A stretch of DNA of 64,000 nt. It comes from Nereocystis luetkeana (Eukaryota; Sar; Phaeophyceae; Laminariales; Laminariaceae). Below the pieces are notes generated by a model that worked only from the letters and a program-made list of their open reading frames with translations, was not told where the DNA came from and did no database searches. Below are positions 34,387-44,763 of the stretch, piece by piece. Position numbers and translations under genes: made by a program. The first letter of the stretch is position 1. Each line of letters begins with the position of its first letter. The DNA lies in contig JARUPZ010000026.1 in the NCBI GenBank assembly GCA_031213475.1, forward strand, positions 3,118,823 through 3,182,822. Direction: 5' to 3'.

Positions 34387-37300
34387 CTGCAGCGGAAAAG
34401 GGGAGGGCAATCAGGTTACATATCATAGCGCGGTTCCTGTCAGGCTGGCGGAAGGTAGGAACTAAGGAAGGAAGGAAGGAAGGAAGGAAGGAAGGAAGGA
34501 AGGAAGGAAGGAAGGAAGGAAGGAAGGAAGGAAGGAAGGAAGGAAGGAAGGAAGGAAGGAAGGAAGGAAGGAAGGAAGGAAGGAAGGAAGGAAGGAAGGA
34601 AGGAAGGAAGGAAGGAAGGAAGGAAGGTAGGAAGGAAGGAAGGAAGGAAGGAAGGAAGGAAGGAAGGAAGGAAGGAAGGAAGGAAGGAAGGAAGGAAGGA
34701 AGGAAGGAAGGAAGGAAAGAAAAAAGGAAGGAAGGAAGAAAGGAAGAAAAGCAAGTGCAGATTTGCCGGGAAGCTGGGGCCAACTCGTAAACCGCCGGTT
34801 TAAAAGTAAGCGATGGCGAAAACTGGACGCTCAGAAAGCGAAAAAAAAATCCTCGACTCTGCACGAAGCAAAAAACAAAATCGTGTTTTTTCGTACCGAC
34901 CTTAGTGCTGCCTCACGCAATAACATGAGCCACGCCAACAAGAGCTTTTTAACCCAAAAATTCTGTAATAACGACCCGAGACTAATTCCAAGTAGTATAT
35001 CCCAAAAAAAAGTGGGTGCAGCTTCTAAAGGGGTTAACCCCTTTCAACACTGGATTCAAGTTAGATTCAGGACTGCATGCAGCAAGTGGTCCCTCGCTAG
35101 TGCCGGTTGAGTAGTGCCGGCTTCCCGATATAGTGCCGGTGCAATCGATTGGCACAGATGGGAATTACCAGTGTGGCAGTGTGCGGAGTATATGGTGCCG
35201 ATTGCCGCTGCAAATAGTGCCGGTTGCCGTTACAAATAGTGCCGGTTTCCGCTACAAATAGTGCCGGTTGCCGCTACCAATAGTGCCGGTTGCCGATGCA
35301 AATAGTGTCGGTTGCCGTTACAAATAGTGCCGGTTGCCGCTACCAATAGTGCCGGTATTGTTGGCTGGCGCATACACACCTGCACTCAAAGAGGGACCGC
35401 TGTTGCACGTGCGTACAGTGCAGCAGCAAAGGGGTTAACCCCTTTAGAACCGCAGTCCCGTTTGGGGACAAAACTACTTGAAATTTGACTGGTTTGTCCC
35501 CAGAATGGGACTGCGGTTCTAAAAGCCGTGTAAGGGCTTGATTCCGAGGCTCACCTAGCATGCTAGAATCGAAGGCGTAGGAGTCTCGCTCCAGGGTCCA
35601 GTCCACTACGATCGGAATCAAAACCAGAGCGACGACGATGATGAAAGCTGAGCAGGCCCTCAGCGAGCAGAACCGGCCCAGGAGCGTCCAGGCTAACAAT
35701 AAAGTGGCGACAACGGGGACGACGACGACAGCAGCCATGATTTGTCCAGCCTGAAAACGACCGCGAAAAGAAGAGCAGACGACAGCACAGCACAGCACAG
35801 CAAATAACAGCACAGCACAGCACAGCACAGCACAGCACAGCACAGCACAGCACAGCACAGAAGTCACAACCGTACAGCAGCGACACAGCTAGTTATTTTG
35901 TGTTTTCTCGTCTGGCACAACCGGCCGCCAACGAGGCATTACCCGCGTCATTGAGCAACAATGCTTCCGACGCCCGAAGAGGGTTTACCCTTCAAGGACT
36001 GCAGTCCCGTTTCGGGGGCAAACCACTTGGAATTTGAGTGGTTTGTCCCCAACAACGGGACTGCGGTCCTGGAAGGGTCAAAAGCCCGACACGAACAAAG
36101 CACAGGGAAAGGGCTGAATTACCTTGCCAGCTCTATAGCCCACTCTAGATCTAGAGCCTATATAGAACGAACAAAAAAAAACAGGGGACCACCCAGCTGA
36201 CGTTCCAATATGCCGGTATTCCTGGTACAGAGTCATCAAACCTGGTGTGACAAAAAAAAATGTCATTAGCCCTGTTAGAACCGCAGTCCCGTTTTGGGGG
36301 CAAATCACTCAAACTTGAAGAACTTTGTCCCCCAAAAGGGACTGCGGTCCTAAAAGGGTTGACCAGAACCAGCAAAAGAAGAGGAACGAAAGGGCGGCAC
36401 GAGATGCGCATGCCACAATAAAAAGTCAGAAAAAACTCGGATTGTTACTCTAGGTAGATCGGCCAGCAACTTGCTGGGGCTTACGCGTCATCTCACGCCG
36501 CGCAGGTCATCTCGGAACAAGGCGTGCGTACTTGGTTCCCACTCTTGGGGGGTTATGAATTGGCGGAACGCTGAGGAGTAGGGTGAACAAGGTTTGCCAA
36601 GGGAGGAAGGCCGGAGAAGGAACCCCCCAGAAGGGGAAACGGGGGATATCTGTTGATTCAGAGTGATGAAAGATAAAAGAGAGACTACTCGTACTTCGTA
36701 CTGCGCATGCGGTATTAAAACGTGTTCGATTTCAAGTGGGAATGGAATATGTGCGATGCTTTGTCGGAGGGCAGAAATGATAATTACCGGTATGAAATAT
36801 GTGAATACCATGGCGAGTATGACGTCGGGTTACTAATATTAGTTGTTGGGAGACTTGATACGAGGTAAGCGCAGGAAGTATAACTGCGCCAAAGTTTGTG
36901 GGTACACACTTCTTGGAATTAGAGCACGACATGTTCTGCAATGGTATATTATACCTATATAAAGCTGCAAGGAGTTGTACGACACGCTCAGAGCACGACA
37001 AACATGACACTCGTACGAAAACATGATCGCGCTTATATTCAGCTGCAGCTCCCCCCTATAATACCTGGTACACCGCAGTTGGTAGAGACGGCACTAAACA
37101 AAGCACGATATTTGCAGCATCACGCCATGCGGGCACTATATACTTTCGGGTGTACGTCAGAAAATTGGGTCAAGAAACACACCTCAACAGCGGGGCCAAC
37201 TCTAAATCCTCTACCTGGTACAATACAGCTAGATCAAGGTCGGAAAAGAGGTAGGGCATTGAGCCGTGAACACAAAACTGAAGTTTCTCAAACCCTTTTA

Positions 37301-38699
37301 GATCCGCAGTCCCGTTTTGGCGGCAAACTGCTTGGAATTTGACTGGTTTGGCTTCCAAACGGGACTGCAGTTCTTGCAAGGGTTGCCACGGGGCACCCAC
37401 TATTATTACTTGCTGTATTTATACTTTATAATCCCCACGGCCCTCATACGTCCGCCCATGGTGGTGCGCAAATTGTGGGTACGTACATGATGGCGCTGTT
37501 GCACCTGGAACAACGCTATGTAACGCTGCAAAAAGCAAAGGAGCTCTGCAAAACGCTCGGATCATGATAAACGCATGTACTGCAGATCCGATCGCCTGTT
37601 TTTATAGACAGTATACAAGTACGATATACCAGGTAAGTATTAATACAGTTGGCGAGACCGCTCCGAAAACCGATGTACAGACAGTCGTGTGGGTTCCAGG
37701 TTTTCGACCTCCAAGAAAGGGAAGCGCCGTAGATGTCGAGTCGAACCGGGGTGTCCTCTACACGCCCCACAGGCAGTACGAGTCGTAGGTCATTGTACCT
37801 CACCTGGGTCCACAGGGGTGGGGTAACATATACCAGGTACCCTGCCTGGTGCTGCGTAGGTGCGAAGAAATATGCCTGGTCGTACAGCAGTATATATACG
37901 TCATCGAAACGAGAACTTCTGTCGACGGGGCGATACCTTGTGAAAAAGACGGAGAAGGCCTATATATATACCTGGCGTACATCAACTGCTCTGTCATGCC
38001 CTCTGTTTTCTGCTGATTCCCGCTGTCTGGGCGAAACTACTGAAGTAGGGCCTGGCGACAAGACTTGCCCTCCTGGGATAAAACACTGAATACCGCTGCT
38101 GCTGCTGCTGCTGCTACTGTGGCAACGTGGTGGTGTTGGAGGAAAGTTAGGGACAGCAGACCCGAAAATACTACCAGGGTAATGTCGTTCAGTCGCTACT
38201 ACGAGAACTGGTGTGGTGTACCTTATGCCAGGTATGCTTCATCCCAGAAAGAAGTACGTCACGAACGGCGTAGATGGCCGGCGTATACACACGTCGTTCA
38301 GCAGCGTACTTCGTACATACTGCTGGTCCAGGCAGCAAACAGGTTGACTCGTACAGGTAACGGTACAGACCGGTCTGTGGTCTGTGGTGTACAGGTACCA
38401 GGTATTATATATCACAACGACACTTTCCATCCGCGCTCACTCGGACTCGGACGACACTGCACAGACAACGCCAGGAATACGATTAACCTACAAAGCTCGG
38501 CAGTGAATATCGATCGGTCGGGCGGACGTCGACATTGGTTGGCACTTGGCACTGCTTCCGCCCTATGCCTTGTGTGAGGGCTCGACATGATGCCATATGT
38601 ATGTATGCCATCCCTACAAGGTGTCGCGAAAAAGGGCTTTACCTTGACAGGAAGGGAGGTTGGCTCGGGGGCATCTTCATCTAGCCTTTCCTCGCTCAT
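34199..38699 (-). CDS. Predicted four-helix membrane protein, 146 residues, three exons; family not recognised
   Basis: Exons 38643-38699, 35555-35750 and 34199-34386 join in phase into 146 residues. The N-terminus is acidic (MSEERLDEDAPEPTSLPVK). Two hydrophobic helices follow in exon 2 (VVVVPVVATLLLAWTLLGRF and SAFIIVVALVLIPIVVDW). Exon 3 holds two more (DPVCVLAVMYAACVLTL and LALGVVVFLAIKIVAV) before a short tail ending DDEGAA. All donors and acceptors are GT/AG (GTAAAG, GTGAGC; TTTTCAG, CTGCAG). Exon 2 and exon 3 are the better supported; exon 1 rests on the start codon, donor and phase only. The gene is divergent from FANCD2, with 525 bp between the two start codons. The introns hold the GGAA tract, a 22-bp minisatellite and TTAA-flanked MITEs. 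Alternatives are a longer protein with other 5' exons. Confidence 0.6.
34463..34745. repeat. GGAA microsatellite, about 280 bp
   Basis: About 65 AAGG/GGAA units with one GGTA interruption near 34628 and an impure right end, in the membrane-protein intron 2. Confidence 0.97.
34949..35037. mobile_element. Decayed TTAA-family MITE
   Basis: TTAACCCAAAAATTCTG and GCAGCTTCTAAAGGGGTTAA keep the ends while the inner arms are degraded. It lies in the membrane-protein intron. Confidence 0.55.
35211..35355. repeat. 22-bp minisatellite, about seven units
   Basis: The unit CAAATAGTGCCGGTTGCCGC plus TA/TG is repeated with few changes. The flanking sequence matches 9126-9260. Confidence 0.9.
35435..35524. 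mobile_element. TTAA-family palindromic MITE
   Basis: TTAACCCCTTTAGAACCGCA at the left and GGGACTGCGGTTCTAAAAG at the right, ending 31 bp from a membrane-protein exon border. Confidence 0.8.
35555..35750 (-). CDS. Membrane-protein gene, exon 2
   Basis: The exon is 196 bases long after acceptor GTTTTCAG, with donor GTGAGC, ending in phase 1. It encodes two strongly hydrophobic helices followed by DWTLERDSYAFDSSML. Confidence 0.65.
35784..35862. repeat. CACAG pentanucleotide microsatellite
   Basis: An ACAGC run of about 75 bp broken once by AAATA, just upstream of the membrane-protein exon 2 acceptor. Confidence 0.95.
35984..36080. mobile_element. TTAA-family palindromic MITE
   Basis: Inverted arms GGACTGCAGTCCCGTTTCGG and CAACGGGACTGCGGTCC. 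The terminal TTAA is mutated on both sides. Confidence 0.75.
36264..36361. mobile_element. TTAA-family palindromic MITE
   Basis: Arms TAGAACCGCAGTCCCGTTTT and GGGACTGCGGTCCTAAAAGG enclose the usual GGGGCAAA spacer. Confidence 0.78.
37288..37383. mobile_element. TTAA-family palindromic MITE
   Basis: Arms AACCCTTTTAGATCCGCAGT and ACGGGACTGCAGTTCTTGCA, diverged at the right end. Confidence 0.7.
38643..38699 (-). CDS. Membrane-protein gene, putative exon 1
   Basis: Nineteen codons from ATG, MSEERLDEDAPEPTSLPVK, end at a GTAAAG donor in phase 0, which fits the next exon. Confidence 0.5.
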
Positions 38700-39224
38700 T
38701 ACGAAAGCTCGCCGGCGTGCAAGGCGCGGGTGTTGTGCAGGGGCACCCGGGTTTTCCGTTAGCCTGAAGCTGTGGCTGGTGCTGTGCGTACTGACTGCAG
38801 CACGGGTGTGATGCGGCGTATCATATCTCCCGCATAACCCCGCAGACCTAACACTTTATGTTTATTAGAACATTTCAAAAATCATGGAGTTCGATGATAT
38901 GTCGCAAGAATGTCTATGGAGGGGCTCTATCAACACGGTGTCGTTTCAACCGTTTCCAGCGGCACCTGGGTGGCGCGCTGCTGACTGCAGCTACTGTTGA
39001 TGTTCCTCGGTGGCAGACGCGCTGGAAGGGGTCTGTGTACTTGAGTCTGGACCGATCGAATCTTCTTTTCGACGGCGCTTTTTCTGCCTTTGGCGCGTTG
39101 AGCAAGGACGCAAAGTCCTTTCTCGGTTTTCCGATAATTCAAATTTCGACGCTTTTTTAAAATTTCACAGCACCGAAAGCGCTAGCAGGGCAGCAGCAGC
39201 GACACAGCGGCAGCAAATTCAAGC
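38700..39224. promoter_or_regulatory. Divergent intergenic region between the membrane-protein gene and FANCD2
   Basis: These 525 bp separate the two outward-facing start codons and should hold both promoters. The left half has a long AT-rich stretch (38865-38910). No clear TATA box or known element was picked out by eye. The assignment depends on exon 1 of the membrane-protein gene being right. Confidence 0.4.
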
Positions 39225-39602
39225 ATGAAGCGCGCGCGCGAGCTCCCTGAGCACGGGGACACTACGAACCCGGCGGGGCCTCGCGCGGTCTCACCAGACG
39301 GCCACGGCAAGCGCAGCAGGCAGCAGCAGCAAAGGAGGCCGCAACAGGATCTCGAGATCAACAGCAACAATCGTGCTACAAGCTCCCAGGCATCCACCGA
39401 GCACCTGGGACCGTTCCGTGCACTCCTAGCCGTGAACGGCGTGGCGTGGTCGGCGGTGCCATGGCATGGAGGCACTGCCAGGATGGAAGGGAGGGAGGAG
39501 GAGAAACTGGGGTTCCAGTGCCGCTGCAATCCTCCGAAGCTGAGGCTTGGGGTGGAGAAGGCGCTGGTGCATGATAGGGCTAGGCGGCGCGAATTCGTCG
39601 AG
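39225..39602 (+). CDS. FANCD2: FANCD2 exon 1
   Basis: The 126 codons start MKRARELPEHGDT and end at a GTGTGT donor, phase 0. FRALLAVNGVAW and a later LRLGVEKALVHD fit the first conserved blocks of FANCD2. A glutamine-rich basic stretch lies between. Confidence 0.8.
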
Positions 39603-40282
39603 GTGTGTAATAATGCGCCCTACCAGTACACACTACTACTGCTGTAATCCCAAGTACAAGCAGTATTATTAATAACAGGGCTTTTCGCGTGAAAAAATCT
39701 CACGGGTCGGGTCGGGTCGGGTCAAAGGGTTTTGAAATCTCACGGGTCGGGTCGGGTCGGGTCGGGTCAAGAGGTTTTGAAATCTCGCGGGTCGGGTCGG
39801 GTCGGGTCAGGAGGTGTTCACAATGTCACGGGTCGAGTCGGGTCATGACCCGTGAGATACGGGTCATTCACGGGTCAGGTCATCATGACCCGCGATTTTT
39901 TTCCGCCTGACCCGCACGTCCGACCCGCGGGTCTGGCCCACGGATCAGTATTTTTGCTAACGTGTGCAGCAACCTGCCGGAAGGCCGCCTTTGTGACCCG
40001 CGGGTCTGGCCCGCGGGTCCGGCATTGTACAAAAAAAATACTCGCCGTTTCCCGCCCAAAGGTTTCTCTCGTACCGATACGTAGACCTCCGAGAGCATAT
40101 CATGGCGTGTAGAATAATCACACGCGAATCCCGGGTCGGGTGAAGCCGTACAGACAGTAGTATATTGTTGTGTTCATGTTCACGTCCATCCATTTCCACA
40201 AAAAAAAGCGGCCACACTCTCACGCAGGGTACAACAATGAAGACAAGACATGACAGCAGTGTAGGAAGCCCGCGCTCGTCGC

Positions 40283-40318
<36 letters not shown>

Positions 40319-43300
40319 CCACGGATCCTCGCTGATCGTGGCCCCCGCTGTCAGAACCTCCGCTTCAGTGCTTGCAGCTGGAGCCTGCATAGCTAGGTCG
40401 CTCGCCGGGGCGCCAGCAGAAGCCATCGGGTCAGAGCTCTAGGGTCGACCCCAGGGGCCGGGAGGTATCCGCCCGGCAGAGTGCGGGTGTGTGCCTTTTT
40501 CCATGTCATCATATTTCTGATCAACATGGTCTTTTTTGAAGCGCACACCACACAATTGTTCCAAAAAACTACAAAAAATGAACAAACCGAACACAAACGT
40601 ACGACATTTTCGGAAAAGTCAAGGGACCAAGGACCATCCAACCGACCAACGTACCAACGTTTATGTATTTGGACCCGTGAGCTTTCGTCGTTGACCCGTG
40701 AGATATGTCATGGGTCCAGTTGACCCGACCCGCATGAAACCCGTGGCTCACGGGTCAATCGGAAGGTGGCGGGTCGGGTCGGGTCGGGTCAAAGGGTTTT
40801 GAAACCTCACGGGTCGGGTCAGGTCGGGTCAAGAGGCTTGTAAATCTCGCGGGTCGGGTCGGGTCGGGTCATGGGGATTTCAAAATCTCGCGGGTCGGGT
40901 CGGGTCAGGTCAACACACCTCAAAATTTTCGCGGGTCGGGTCGGGTCGGCTGACCCGACCCGACCCGACCCGACCCGACCCGACCCGACCCGTGAGGTTT
41001 GACCTGACCCGCGAAAAGCCCTGATTAATAATAGGTTCTCCCCACACGTGGGGTGCGGTAAATATACCTATAAATATGAATATACCAGGTATCTATTAAT
41101 ACCAGGTATAATAGTTCATCTGTCTCTCTCGCCGCCGACCCCCTTTCCGGTTTCTTCACGGGGCGTGCACCAGCACCGTGTGCCCCGGCTGTCCCCGTGG
41201 GTTCGCCCGTAAGCCCACGCGTGCCCCGTGCGCGGCCTCGGCGTCAGAATCTCCGCAAACTCTGGCCCTGTGCGCGTTCGGCGCATTCCGTGACTCGTGC
41301 TCACTCACTACAGGATACCTGGTATACGATTTTGCGCGAATATATCGAATGGGCGCCCTTCGACCTCAGATCTCCATGGAGGATCGTCTCCTTGCCTGCG
41401 CGCTGTCGTGGAGGCCCGTGAGGGGGTCCAAGGAACACAGCCCCGCCAGAAACATGCCACTAGTGTGTCGTTGCCCTGACGTGTGACTGGATTTTTTCTC
41501 TTGTTTGGGCGACGAGTGCAGGCTTCAGCCAAAAAACACGATGAGTGCTCAGGATGGGAGAGTACATGCCGCCCTGGATTCTTCTGGGTAGCTGCATGGG
41601 CTTCCTGCCACAGCAGTAGTATAAAGTTAACATCCTCTGTTACACCAGAGGACCGATGGAGAATCGACGGCCTACATGCTGGTTTTTATTTGGAGACTTC
41701 CAAGGACAAAGCGCGTGTTTCACCCGAGGGGTACGTACGTATCTGACATTAACTACCGACGGCAAGGCAGTTTCGTGACAGAAAAACATGCGACGGGGCG
41801 ACGGCAGTCTCGAGCCACAACAAAGCAATAGAGCGCACTGCTGTTGTTGTGACCTCTGGCCCGGCCTCTCGCGCTGAGGCATTCAAGGCAGCCTCTTCTG
41901 CCGTCATGGATGAGTGCGACTGACTGATCCGCAGCAGGCGAGGCTGCCCAGCGGAAGAGTTTGTCGTGTTCACAGCTCCGTAGCCGTATTTCGATTCGCC
42001 GCAGTCGCGATACGTCGTATTAATGTCTCAATAGTACGAGTAAAAGCGTATGTGAGCATAATTAATCGTTTTTTTTTTCATCATGTCAGGGTCTTATTAT
42101 TCAATAGTCCGTCGGACTATTGGTAAAAGGTTAACCACTCGCCTACCCAATATAAGCCTTCTAAAACTCTTCCCCCCTTAGGAACAGCGGGGTCCTTGGC
42201 CTTCTGTGCCTATATAGTCCGCAGTTCTTCACAATCTCCACGTAGGGACCCAGGAAGAGTATTCGACCATATTCTTGAAATGAGAAAGTTCACTCTTCGT
42301 TAAAAGGAGTTTTCATGGTGGACGTTAGATTCGAATTCACGACCATCGACCCATGTCCTGCCGACGACGCCAGTGTTGAGTGTAAGGAGGTGTGGACCTA
42401 GGGACCGACTACTGATAGCAGGTGGTGCCTTTGGCTCTGCTCCGGTCACTCCCACAAGGTGCTTGACGATGTTAAAAGTTATAAGCTCTTGTATTAGCTT
42501 GCCTCGCCAGATGTCTTCTGAACGAAGGGGCGAGGGACTCAATAGAACGGCAGGCGATAACGCCTGGCACGTATGATGAGGGGACGATTGCTTCAAACCA
42601 TAATGCCGCAACAGGGGAGAGGGGATACCATAACGTTAGTACGAGGACGTACGGGCGCCGACGACGGCAGCATCACGAAGTACACATCAGCAGTAGTCGG
42701 GCGAGTAATATTTAAGGGCGTACATCAGCAGCAGGGGCAGCGGTAGCAGCAGCAGAACGCTGTACCAGGTACGTAGCAGTACGCTGTACGGCTGATTGCT
42801 GCCGCTGTTGCAAATGAATAGTATACGCCGGCCCAAACCTATTATTTGAGTACGAACCGAGCATGGGTTGTTTCTATGTCCACATCGTGCGAGATGCAGG
42901 GACTACAACGTGTGCACGAGTCTGAACATATCCCAACATAGTGTTGCGGTGTTGGTACGCGCACTGGTCACGGCATAGCACACAATGCTACTACTTTATC
43001 AGGGCCGACGAAATCGAGCAGAAACCTAGCGCTAATGCGTGTGCACGTTCGTGAAATTGCGTTTTGACACTTTTTTACCGCGTTACCGGATTTCCCCTCC
43101 TGTGCTAGCACTACGTTAGGACGTGGACAACCCGCTGTGTTCAGGCCCATGTCGTAGATATGTGTTACCCAAATGTTTTGTTGTTCGGGGTGTGAAGGAT
43201 TGACGGCTGAGGGACTTGGCAGAACTTTCATGCACGCGGAACAACACCCGACATTTGGTTTTAGATATGTATGCACAGTACCGTAGGAGTGAAATGTCGC

Positions 43301-44711
43301 TTTTATCTTTTTATCGTGCACCTCTGCTTCGACTGCTGCACGAGGGATCGCGCTCTAATTCCAAGCAAATGGTGACCCCGAAAACCTGGGTGAACTTTCG
43401 GAAGGGTTTCGTAACACAAAGGCGTTTCTTCTTTGGCTGTTGCAGCTTGTGTGCGTTTGCGCATACAATATGACGCCAAGGCCAACGCTCACACAATTTT
43501 CGTATCCTCCTGTGTTACTGCGTACCGTCGGCGTGCGTCCCTTCGCCTTCGCCCGTGCCTGTGCCTGCGCGTGCGCCTTATGGTTGTGGCTGTGCCTGGG
43601 ATGGCATGCGGCTTGCGATGAACCGTGGCGGGCGATGAACCGCGTTGGGAAAAATGGCGCGCTGGCGGTGGCGGCTTATTCGGCACTGGTCTTGGTATTG
43701 GCAGAGCATGAGGGAGTTCATGGCCGAACCAGTCCACACGCTCAGGCGAGCCCTGCTGCCTCTCATCTGCGGTAGTGTTGGTGTCAGCGGCGGCGGGGAA
43801 CACAGGAGTGGTTTCGGCTTCCCCCGTGGTGGGGGGGCGGGGCTGCCAGTCGCGGAGGCGGCGGGAGGGGGGGCGGGGGGGGGAGCGGGTTCGGGAGGCG
43901 CTTCCGGAGGCGCTGCCGCCGGAATGAACGCCATCCACGATAGTCTCATCAAGGTTTTGCTGCGTGTCGACTGCATCCAGCCCGAGGTGTGTTTCGCAGT
44001 TCAGATAAAGGCTCCAGCCCTCTTGGGATGAAGGCATACCTTACGGGGCGTTGAGTTCGCACGGAGGGGTGCGGTCGTTTTCCTCCGCTCGTTTTTCTCG
44101 ATTAACGAACGGCAAGGGTGCTAAATATAGTCGAACACTACATGTTCTTAACCCTCTTAGGACCCCAGTCCCATTTTGGGGACAAAGTACTTATAATTAG
44201 AGTGCTTTGTCCCCACATATGGGAGTGCGGTGCTAAAAGGGGTCTCTCTCTATCTCTCTGTCTCTTTAAGGTTCTCTCGACCAGAGCTTTCCCCCCCCCC
44301 GGAAAACACCTCACACCGCTTTGCGGTGCTGGCCGAACCTTAATCTTCCCTCCCGTTTTTCTCTTGGAAACAAAAATTGAGCGCTGAAAAACGATCGCAC
44401 CCCCCTGTGCGAACTCATGGCTCCCCTTGTGCGATAACGGCCCTGAAAAACGAGCCAAGTGTGTGGTCTTATCAGGCGCCTACTTGAGGTAGTAGCGTGC
44501 GGCAGCACAATAGTCGCGATATGTAGACGACGCCCGCCACGAAAGGGATAGTTGTTCCCAGTGACATGTTTTGGTTCTTGTGGGCAAACTTGTCACTATG
44601 ACCATCCGGGTTTTTTCCCTCGGCTGAGGAACTATGATACCCACTATCTTTGGTCGTATGGGTTAAATTGACACACGACACGAGATTGGAACGTGGAAGT
44701 GTGGATAAATG

Positions 44712-44763
<52 letters not shown>

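Noticed and set aside
34199..34864. 221-codon minus-strand frame full of PSFL repeats
   Set aside because: Most of it is translation of the GGAA tract. Only 34199-34386 is kept as an exon.
42300..42620. Sequence with a GAATTCGAATC B-box-like word
   Set aside because: No A box at the right distance and no tRNA fold were found, so an RNA gene is not supported.
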